Source: Colias croceus
Lineage: Eukaryota; Arthropoda; Insecta; Lepidoptera; Pieridae
Direction: 5' to 3'
Length of the DNA stretch: 64,000 bases
Assembly: GCF_905220415.1 (NCBI RefSeq)
Contig: NC_059566.1
Span: 3,162,001-3,226,000 of the forward strand
Made by a program: the position numbers and the translations under genes. Below, in pieces: positions 1-12,100 of the stretch. Under the pieces are notes generated by a model, which saw only the letters and a program-made list of their open reading frames with translations, had not been told where the DNA came from and made no database searches. Numbering within the stretch: position 1 is the first letter of the stretch; each line of letters begins with the position of its first letter.

Positions 1-108
1 ACGCATATTCGTAGATTTAAGTAAAGCTAAGTATTGTAATTTAATCATTTACTTTTTCAAACACGAAAACCTAAAAATTATATACTACAGAAAAATCATA
101 ATCACTAC

Positions 109-3100
109 CTTGTTTTCTATAAAAGTATCATTAGATTCGACATAATAATATGAATCAGTAGATGGGTTTTCTTCTGATTTATCATCATCGTCATCATCAT
201 CTATTATAGTTTTCATAGTCGTTCTAGTAACTTCTGCGTGTTTAAAATTACTACTTGAACTTTCTATATCAAGTTCAGTAGTTGATATTTCATTATCTGT
301 TGTAGTTTCTTCAAAAATAGATGTATCAGTAGTAGATTTACTCAAAAATTTTGGTGTAACATTATTTTTATCAATGATATTTTTTACGTTAGCAACATCA
401 ACACTAGTTGCGCTATTTGAAAAATTATCTTGCTTTTTTGTAAAAACGAATTTTGGATGATTTATTTTATCACTTTCAGCATCTTCATAGCTTGTGTCTT
501 CTTCGAAGTACGTTTTATTATAAGCCTCAGCCGCTTGTCCGATGTAATATTTCTTTTGCGGATTCTTATTCAGCTTTTTTATTATCGACCTTTTTCGTTT
601 GTTTGTTTCCTTTTTGATGTAAAATGCTTTGTAGCCGAGCGGTGGAATGTTTTGGGCATTGAATAATAATTCGTGATCTGTTGTTGTGTTTCTTAGAGGT
701 ATTTTTAGTATATGTTGTGATACTGGTGTGAGATATACCTTTATTGGTTTACCTGAAAGATGTATATTCATTAAATCGCCGTTGTGATTATAAAACAATC
801 TAATCTAAATAAAACTAAATTATTTAACTTTTTATAGGCGATTTTTCAATCCTTGGTTAATACGTATTTTTTTAATAACTTAATAGAGAACCAATGTGTT
901 TTGTTGCCCGATTACATGTAACAATTATATATAGTAATGTGTATTTATTTATTTATTTATTACACTTTATTGTAATACAATCATTAAATAATAGGAAACA
1001 ATAAAAAGAAAAAGAAAATATGGTACTAGAAAGATGTAGTACAATTGGCGGCCTTATCACTAAGCAGTGATCTCTGCCAGGCAACCAAGCGGGAAAAAAG
1101 CGAAATATTTAGTAAATAAAATTAGAATTTAAATAACATGAAAATAAAAAAGTTAATGTTAAATGTTACATGTGTCTTGATTGGTCGGATAACTTTTAAT
1201 GAAGGGTTAAAAAATCCCCCAATAATCAATCTTTATGATATTTTATGAACTTTTTTTAATCTGATGCAACTTTAGGTAGGAATGTATAGATTTTTACTTT
1301 TCCGTAAAATTTCATTGTAATGGCTGCCACCCACGCTATGGTATCCGTATACCAGGTTAAACTAAAGAAAGAACTAAATGTGTGGAAATGGACCTGTGCA
1401 GATTTTTGAGTCTAGGTACGTATCACGTATGATCAGTTTACGTGTGCATACCGTAAACCTGTACCTACGGTAGACGGTAGCGTGTATGACTTACATAGAT
1501 AGACATAGATTAAAGACAAATTTTACCTTTTCCATCGTAAACCATATACTTTTCTTTCATTGTAGGTAATCTTACTGGAACAGATACTGTCCAAGCCAGG
1601 GGATTGTATATTAAAATCTGGCAATATAAACATAATTGGTCTTACCACAAAACAATTTAAACACAGTCTAACTTTAAACCAGGGATCTGTCACTTTAATA
1701 GTTGTCTATGTGAAATACGACAAAACTAGATTAAAGAGAATCCGCGCTTAAAGTTAAACCTTGTCTAAAGTATTTTGTGTAAAGATTTGTTTAAAATTTA
1801 AGAAGATAAATATAGATTGCGGCTATAAATTATGTTTTTAATTTTCAGACACTACTTACGTGAAATGTTGAAGAATCAGTAAAAGGACACGAAGATATAT
1901 TAAATGGACATCTATTGTATTTTATCGTTTTCTTGGAGTTTTGTAGTTTGCTGGAAAAGTAATTTCATCAGCGTATAACATCATTTTTTATTCAGTCAAG
2001 TCTTATACTCATTGTAAATTATATTACCTACACGATACACGACATATTATATTTTCAAAATGATCTACTGGACATAATTAAACAACTTGTGTTCATCTAT
2101 ACTAATATTATAAAGCTGAAGAGTTTGTTTGTTTGTTTGAACGCGCTAATCTCGGGAGACTCGGGAACTACTGGTCCGATTTGAAAAATTCTTTCTGTTT
2201 TAGATAGCTCATTTATCGAGGAAGGCTATATAATATAGTCATTTATAAATAACGCGATGTGGGATTAACACTCACTTAAAAGCAGATTCCAATAAAGGTA
2301 TAGACCGTTGTATCACATCATTTAATTCCTTTATATAGTAATACTTTCCATATTCTCTTAAAGCTCCTGATATTATGTTATGATCTTGCATTACACCTAA
2401 AATAAAATATTAAATATACAGCAGTCTTGAAGTCTTTATACGTTGAGAGTATAATAATTTCAAAGTTGCGTCATGGCAATACCGTCATGTCAGGGAGAGG
2501 CGACGATTTTGGTATCTTCAAATTTTGCCAAAGAAGTTTCACTTCTGACACGTGTGCTCGGCACACACGCTCTTTTTTTGTATTTTATTAACCGCTCTTT
2601 TCCATCCGCGGCTTCTTCCATACACGAAAACCATCCTCGAGAACTATCTATTGGTGAAAACAGAATGAAAATTGGTGCAGTTGTTCTTGACTTTATCGCG
2701 AACAGACAAACAGACAGATGTGGAAGAGGACTTTGTTTAAAATACGTGATTTAGATTTATTTAATAAACTAATTAATACCCATGATCCACATAAAGTCTT
2801 CTAAAAGTTTATCCTGATTTTCCAATGATGCCAACACTTGCAGTTGCTTTGCCACCTAAAAAAAAAAAGCTATGTATTGGTATTGCCATAGACTATAGAG
2901 TAAGTACAACAAATAAAATATTAGATTAAACATTTTTAGCTAGGTAATTTCTTATTTCACAAATTTTGGATAATAATATGTTTAATTGTTTAGCTTAGGG
3001 CCGATTTTTCAATCCTTGGTTAAAACTAATTCGTTGAATAACGTACTAAACTACCACTTCAAAAATGTATTCTAATTACTTGTATTTGACAGTGTACAGG

Positions 3101-6100
3101 TGACATTTTAATATTATCGTGTAATACTTTATTGGACGGATAAGTTTTAACCAAGGATTGAAAAATCGGCCCTTAGGAAAGCAAATTGGTAGACAAATAT
3201 AGATTCATCAATTTTCATATTTTGAAAAACTTACAAAGTTTACTTGGACGGAGCCAGTGCAAGTTACTATGAAAAATACGTCGACATTTTTTAAACAGGC
3301 TAAGTATCAGTCACTTTTCAGTAAATGTTAGAAATGGGTTCTAAAACTAATTGAATTTCACTTTACTTATTTATTTGTAAAAACTTCAACTTATTATAAT
3401 TATAACTCACTTGTAAATAAATATTTCCTTCTCTTATAAAATATTTTAAGTCTGGTCTGGATGTAAACATTCCGGAAGTGACGGAGTACTTATCATAGCT
3501 ATAGGGAAAGAAATCGTCCTGTTTTGTTTTTAGTACTGGCCTGAAATTACAAGGAGTAAATAAGTAACTGGCTAATATACACAATTTGTCTACTTATAAA
3601 ATGTAAATTTTTCCATTAATTGCTGCAAACATCGACGATCATTTGTTGGGCCAACGCTGCCCATTATGAAGAGGGCCCAATTTATTTTATTAATCACTAC
3701 ATAGCATAAAACAAAGTCGCTTTCTCTGTCCCTATGTCCTTTTGTATGCTTAAATCTTTAAAACTACGCAACGGATTTTGATGCGTTTTTTTTAATAGAT
3801 AGAGTGATTCAAGAGGAAGGTTTTAGTATATAATTTATTAGGTTTTAGACAAAGCGGGCGAAGCCGCGGACGGTAAGCTAGAAACGGATAAAGCGAAGCG
3901 AAGCCTGTACAAATAGGAAGTTATCAAAATGCTTACTTAGAACTGTGCACGGCCTTCAAATAACAATTAGGTGATGAATAAACCAAATGTATATTTGCTC
4001 CCGTGCGATACGACTTCTCGTTAACAGAACTGTAAAAATGATAAAAGTTGTGTAAAGTGTAAATCCATACTAATATTATAAATGCGAAAGTAACTCTGTC
4101 TCTCTGTTATTCAATCACGCCTTAACTACTGAACCAATTTGCATGAAATTTGGTATAGAGATATTTTGATACCCGAGAAAGGACAAAGGATAGGTTTTAT
4201 CCCGGAAATCCCACGGGAACGGGAACTATGCGGGTTTTTCTTTGACTGCGCGGGCGATGCCTCGGGTGGGAAGCTAGTGTAAATATAAATGTAAAGTGTG
4301 GATGTGTGTGTAATTGGAACAATCTCGGTTGCACGGCGGTTGGGGCAATTTCAGCTGTTCTGTATATTGCCCATGCTTTAGGCAAGCAGGGGCAAATACA
4401 GCACATAATTAAGGGTGCAATTCCAATATTGCCCCTGCTGCAGGTATGTGAGAATCTGGCTTTATACCACTTATAGAACTCAAAAACGGTTGAATGGATT
4501 TTAATGATTTTCATTTCATTTGATTTGTCTCCGACCAGATTACTTAGTTTAATAATCGTTATGAATTTGATATATCTGCATATTATACTCACTGTATCAA
4601 CACATCGATGTTTTCGAACCACATTTTAGCGCTGTGGTACCCGAACATTTGCCCCATCATCACCATTATGTGATTAGTGGTGTAGAATGGTGATTGGCGA
4701 TATCGTATCTGTTCTATGAAAACGTCTACCTGAATATAGAGAACAAAATACAATGATGATGATTTTTAAAATGTTTTTGATGATACATGATGATGATATG
4801 CAGATGAGGACGATGATGATTATGCTAGATTGTTTTGTATCACGGGTGACCGGGTGTCGGTACCCGAGCGAAGACAGGGCAAATAGCTTGTAAATAAGTT
4901 TAAGCAATACCTATCGACAATTTCAAAATAACTCTAATTCCTTAAATTATGTACTTTCTTATTGAACAGATATAACAAAAAATATATGTACACTCTGTAG
5001 TACTATATCTACATTAACCTACATAAATAAGAAACATTATTAAAAGAGATTATTTGTTAATTAAATTATAATAAGCCAAAGGCGCACTCAGATAAAAAAA
5101 AATAGTTTAACTCACCCTTTCCTCGATATTATTAAACACACTATCTGAAGTTATCAGAAGCGGGTCAGAGCACATGGCGCCAAAACAGAACCCTGGGGGG
5201 GACCAGTACCCATCGAATAATTTACTTGTGAATATGTCCGATTCCATACCTGTAATATTGTTACACTGTTATATTGTATGTGATGTAAAATCTATACCTA
5301 CTATCAATACTAATATTATAAAGCGAAAGAGTTTGTTTGTTTGAACGCGCTAATCTTAGGAACTACTGGTGCGATTTGAAAAATTCTTTCGGTGTTAAGT
5401 AGCCCATTTATCGAGGAAGGTTATAGGCTATAATATATCATCACGCTAAGACCAACAGGAGCGGAGCAATGCGGGTAAAACCGCGGAAAACATCTAGAAA
5501 TAAATAAACTAGTAGATAGCATCTCACCAAGATCATCACTCCCCCGCCATAAGAACTCCAACGCCACCTGTTCCATCCTAACCAGTTCATCATCAAAGCT
5601 GATGGGATTGATGAACATCCCATCGAATCCCATTTGAGCCACCAATGATGCATATTCTCTAGAATGGCCGAAGGTATCCGCTTGCCAGGCGACGAGCGGT
5701 CGACCGCAGTTTAGAAATGTTCGGTTTATTTTTCTGTTAAAATATTTTATTGTTTTTAATTAAAAATTTTAGGAACGTAAACAACGCCATCTGGTAGTAA
5801 ACGCGAAAATGAAAAGTGCAATTGCAATTTTAATATAATACTTGCATCCAGACACGTCTATTCTTCTTATTATTATTTCAAATTTAAACACGTTATCGTG
5901 CTGGCAACGAAAAATAAAATTATGACGTCATCATTTTCATTTAACCACGTTTATTAATTAATAAAGAACGATAGAATAAGTTTTAATGATTTCAGGTTCC
6001 TTATTTACCTATGCTTGGATTAGAATAAAAACTGCTGAAAATTTATTTATTTATTTAGAACAACCTACAAAACAGACACCATAATATGATTACGGATATA

Positions 6101-9100
6101 GGTAAAAGAAGGCGAAGACGCGGGCGAAAAGTTACTAATATTACTTAAAATTACTAATAAATAAATCGTAAATATGAAATGTAAGAAACAAGCTACTTAG
6201 CAGTTTACCTTAAAGTATATGTATAGCTATCTATAATTGACTGATAGCTCGTTGATCCTTCATCTGGCATCCCCCAACTACCCCCTACTATTATTAAACG
6301 ACCCTGTCTAAGTAGTTGGTATACCATACGACGTACTGCAAAAAAATGAATTAAAAATTATGTATGTTTAGATTTTTGACAAAAGATGGCGTTAATCAAC
6401 ATCGATTGATTTCTAGTAATTTTGATAGTCAAATTTGTATACTGCTTAATAATATCAAAAATTGTAAATCAGTTTACTAACAAAAATATAATCTAATGGG
6501 CCCTCTACACAATGGGCAGCGTTGTACGAGTAGAGGCAATCACGATAGTGTTGAGCCTAAATGTATGTGATCGGCCGTCATTGTAGAATGTAGTTGTTTA
6601 TTCATAAACGCCATAATGGTGGCAAACATCGACAGTCATTTTGTTGGGCCAGCGCTGCCCATTGTGAAGAGGGCCCTTAAACTTATATAATACTAGCTTA
6701 CCGCCCGCGGTTTCGCCCGCTTTGTCTCAAACCTAATAAATTATACCTATACACTAAAACCTTCCTATTGAAACACTCTATGTATTAAAAAAAACTGCAT
6801 CAAAATCCGTTCCGTAGTTTTAAAGATAAGCATACAAAGGGACATAGGGTCAGAAAAAGCGACTTTGATTTATTCTATGCAGTGAAAGACCCATAATTAT
6901 CATTAGTTTAAAAACCATTAAAATTGTAATTTCTATATGCCCACTTATAGTACCTACTCTGTGACATTATTTGATTATCTACTATCTTGAGAAATAAGCT
7001 TTTTTTAATATTTACCTGTTCCATCACGCCTAGCCCACCAGTAAAAGAAATACGGTAGCTCCGAACCAGATAATGTAAATCTACAAGAAGCAAGTAGGTA
7101 TACAATACAATAAAAAATAAGACATCAAACAATGTAATAAAAATTCACTCTCATAATTTTTCTCCATCGCGCCAAAGTATAACTTCAAAAAATGTGTGCA
7201 TATACTAGTGTACACACGTAAGAAGTGAAACTTCTTTATGACCGTATTTTTCAAAAAATAATTTACTAAATGCAACTTTACAGAAATACGTCGAATTACG
7301 CGTGGTAGGGATAAGTAAAAGATGGCGCGTAACGGAATAATGTCACGCGTAATGAAAAAATGTTACACTAGATTTTGTTCCAACCCCGATAAAGAAGTTT
7401 CACTTCAAAAATGTAATAATTAAGTCCTCTTTCCCAGGTAAATATTTATTTATTTCTTTAAGCAATTAATCAAAAACTTTAAAAAACAATGCACCAATGC
7501 TAAGGTGCAATTTCAACCAACGCTTAATGCTTCAAACTTCAAACTAAATGAAGAAATGTGATTGGTTATTTACAAACACATTTCTCGCTACACATCCTCA
7601 CACATTATTGGTGGAAAAGCTAATGCTAAAATGTGAAAGAAACTCTGTCTGTGCGTCTATTTACTTATTTATTGCACAAACTAAATTATGACAAAAATAA
7701 CATTAATACAAAAAAAGGCATCGTTTGTACAAGAGGCGGCCTTATTGCTAAGCAGCAATCTCTACCAGGCAACATGATGGGAAAGGAAATGTATGTTTTA
7801 AGTAATGTTATATATACTAAGTTAATGAGACAGTGCAAAAAGAAAAAAAAATGTCTATCTGTAGTAATACATACAATTTATATAAACAAAAAAACAATAT
7901 ATGTACTTATAGATAAACTTTCTTACCGCCCGCGGCTTCGCCCGCTTTCTCTAAAACGATTTGAGATTAATTAAACTATCCTACTTATCTCTCAAGTTGG
8001 ATCGAACTGCACAATATGGTGTGCGAATTTTATTATAATTGGTTTAGTGGTTTAGGAGTCCATTGAGGACAAACATTGTGACACGAGATTTAGGGTAAAC
8101 GCAGGTATTAACGACCCCTCTAAGGCAATTTCAAAATCAACCATATTTTTTAAGTATACTGGTTCTTCTAAAGATTTATAATTTCATTTTATATGCTAGT
8201 GTTATGTATAAAAAATGTATTTATTGAAGCAAATACATTCTAATAAAGGATTATCTTGTAAAAAATAATTTACAATGTGACTTAATCGATTGTTGCTATT
8301 ACCGACCCATAAAAACGGCTGTGAAGCTATTAACGATTTTTATGCAGCTATTCCCGATCGTATGTGAGAGGAAGCCATTTTCCAGCAATGGAATGTATAG
8401 AAGCTAGTGATGATGATGATTACCGATCTTAATAAAATGAAATAAAAATGCAAATATATTCGTATTTTTTAATTGTAGTTATTTTTAATAAAACAAATGA
8501 GTACTTTTTAGTAATGAACTAAATAATTATAAACTTTTAAATTAATCAACATAATACTATTAATATATGTACATATATTAAATTAAGGATTTCAAACTCT
8601 AGGATATTTCGTTATGCTATTTGATTGATTGCTTCGGCGAGTTTTGTTTTACTGAATACTTTTCGCCGCTTTCGTGGCTCCATATTTCTGGAAAAAATAT
8701 ACCTAATTATATGTTTTATGTTAATTTAACCTAAAAACCTAAAAATATAATTTTTTTAAATTTTTTAAATTTAACCTAAAAATATAATTTTTAATAGGCA
8801 CCTATTATGTCATAAAAGTAATAAAAATATATTTGCACGCTCAATTACGAGCAGAATGTTTAAGGATCAATATTATCTGTATATACAAACATCTTTATTC
8901 TACATTCTGCAAATAAAGCAATTTGAATTTGTAGATGAGAAACTAAACAATCTATATTCGATCGGTAATAGCTTCCTATAGTTGCTATTGCCGACCCACA
9001 TGGGTCGGTATTAAAGTATGTAAGTATAAACCTAAATTGTATTACCGACCCATAAAAAAATGGTTATTTTAATTCATTTGACCATCAGACTATAAAATAG

Positions 9101-12100
9101 ATTATAATTGATTAGTGTCATACAAAATATGAACAAATGCATATTGCTTAAACAAAAAAAAAACAATGATTTACTTCTGTAACTATTCGATAGGGATCCT
9201 CGAAAATATCATAACTTTGTATAAATTGACAACGCTAAAAGACACAACACTAGACAAAAAAGTTTAGTCGCTAATAGATTTTTATGAAGACTCATAGCTT
9301 AGATTTAAACTGGTCCATAAAACCACTTGTGTTAGTGTGACATAATAACATAAAAGAAAATAAAACAAAAAGTTACGTTGCTGCCATTGCCGACTTACGG
9401 GTCGTTGATACCTGCCGCGGCTTAAACTGGTGAAGCTAACACCGTCCCATTTTAATTTTAAGTTTTATCGTTTCAAATTACTTTTTATTAATAAAATGTT
9501 GTAAGAAATGAAAAGTTGACACTTAAATGCATTGACATTTAGTAATATAAATTAAAGTATAGATGTCATTTGTTTGTAAATGTCTTATAAAGATACTCAC
9601 AGTACTTACCCGAAGGAACAACGGAACAGTACGACACGTCCTGCTTCCACGCTACCCCGCAGCAACTTACGCATTTTAACTCTTTTTTGCTCAGTTACTC
9701 ACTCTAACGTTAAAGTATACGATGCTCAAGTAATACATTCGTGTATAACTTTGCATACCTATAGCTAGAATAGTTCTGGAAACGTTTAAATTTCGAATTA
9801 CTTTTATAGGTCGGTAATACCTTCAGATTTTCGATGGGTCGTTGATAGCTGCGTTTACCTTATATACATATATATTAAGATAAAATACAAACTTCCTCGT
9901 CTCTTTTGCCCACAATTCAGATATTGTAGCATCGAGGATTCTCTTCATGTTTATTTTGCTCGTCATGTAAAAGTCATCATCTGAAATTTAAAACAAAACT
10001 ATTACTTGACTCTATTAAAAACAATAAGAAACTATAGCTAAAGCTGTGCCCGCGGTTTTACCCGCAATGCTCCGCTCCTTTGGTCAGCGGTCTACCCAAC
10101 ACCGAAAGAATTTTTCAAATCGGACCAGTTGTTCCTAAGATTAGCGCATTCAAACAAACAAACTTTTTTTGCTGATTTAATATCTGTTGCTCAATTTATT
10201 TTATAATTACTAACTTATTTAATTTTTGATGAATTTATTTATGTGCTGAAATAATTTCGAATTGTGTTTTGGACGTGCTTTATTTGTAATGACTAATGAG
10301 TTACCTAGACACATTTTGTTTTTTGTTTTGCTGTTTGTACTTATTTGTTATTGATTTTTATAGTTTTAATTGCATGTAAATTTTTAATTTATTTTGACTT
10401 TATTTAAATCATCTCTGATCTTTTTCGTGTCGTGTAACTGTAAATGGAAGACACAGGCTCCTGAAAAACAGTTCTTACTATCTTAGGAGCCTGGGTCGCT
10501 CTAATTTGTAAAATGTTTTAAGTGAAATAAATGATTTATTTATTTATTTATTTTATTTATTTAAACAAACTCTTCAGCTTTATAAGCAGCATCTATACTT
10601 ATTAAGTTATTACATTCAATTAAAAAGAAGTTAAGATTAATTATTTTACTAGGCAAAGACAGAGGTATCTTCCTGGTTTGAAAATACATTTTAAAGCCGT
10701 CTTGCAGTTTTTGCCTTTCAACGTTACAAACAAACAAAAAATACATTACTTCCTCTCTTTATATTTTTATAACTTTAGTTTAGTTGGTGAACAATAAAAA
10801 AAAAAAAAATTACTTACTCAGGGCCGATTTTTCAATGCTTGGATAAAACTTACCTATTCATCGAATAATGTATAAACTACCATTTTAAAAACGTATTCTA
10901 ATTGCCCGTATTTGACAGTTTACGTGACATTTTAATATTATTGTGTAATACTTTTGTAGCGACACCTCGCTCTGAATCGCGCAAGCGAAATGTTTCGCTA
11001 CAGAGCTATATATACAACTTTCCGACATCATCCATTGGGGCCTTCACGGCCGGCCAGTCGAGTAGACTGGTCGAGGATCCTCCCTTTTTCGATGGAGGAA
11101 TTCCACCTTCCTTCCTCCACAGTGGTGACCCCTGACAGCTCACAACTCCTTCTGTCCATCCATGATGTCCATGCTCACCTATCCCTTCCCCGCCCACGAT
11201 CACCGCCCGCCAGCCAGCGCACTCGGCTTCAAATGGAAACCTGTCCACTACCATGTGCGATCGCGCATGCTTGGTCAGCTCCACAGCCACTGCACACTCC
11301 GACTCACTGGAGCATTACACGCAGCATCACCGCACTCAGTTCCGACTCACCGTGAACTAGCGGCTTCCTGTTCCGACTCACTGGAACATACCTGGCACTG
11401 GCAAGGCAATTCGTAGTACTACGACCTCCGGTCTCGGAGGGGAGTTCACGTCGTGGTCACCACTGTGGAGGAAGGAAGGTGGAATTCCTCCATCGAAAAA
11501 GGGAGGATCCTCGACCAGTCTACTCGACTGGCCGGCCGTGAAGGCCCCAATGGATGATGTCGGAAAGTTGTATATATAGCTCTGTAGCGAAACATTTCGC
11601 TTGCGCGATTCAGAGCGAGGTGTCGCTACACTTTATTGGACGGATAAGTTTTATCCAAGCATTGAAAAATCGGCCCTAAATCGAGAATCAAGTTTGTTTC
11701 TGGAATGGTCGGTTAAAGTTGTCATTCTATAAAAAACTACTTACGTCCGGTAAAATGGTCATAAAATGTCTTTGAATATCCCAACTCAGCATGCGTATGA
11801 GGCACTATGTGGACATTTAATTTGCCCTCTTTTATTGTAGGACATGCCTGAAAAACAAGAAATATCTTCATTCGAAGTAGAACTGCATATAATAAGAAAG
11901 AGCGTGTCGTGTCAGAAGTGAAACTGCTTTTAATTCTAAGATACCAAAATCCATGGCGTGACGGTATTGCCATGACGCGAAATTGAAATTTTACTCTCAA
12001 CGCGCCTAATGAAGTTTCACTTCAAACAAACTATTAAAATGGAGTGCTATATTCATATTTTTGTGTTATTATGATATGTACATAAGCTACATCACTTCCA

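Noticed and set aside
2473..2754. 93-aa open frame in mannosidase intron
   Set aside because: Spans a GAAGTGAAACTTC-type repeat; the true coding exons nearby are on the minus strand.
9881..9892. Donor GTATTT after AAGTTT for mannosidase exon 3
   Set aside because: Its phase does not match exon 4; the donor two codons earlier (GTTTGT) joins in frame.
10561..10746. 61-aa minus-strand open frame
   Set aside because: No mannosidase motif, does not join in phase with exons 2 or 3, and lies in intron 2.
10902..11416. Overlapping open frames of 77-121 aa on both strands
   Set aside because: They fall in the GC-rich palindromic element; length is explained by base composition and the protein sequence is unlike any family I know.
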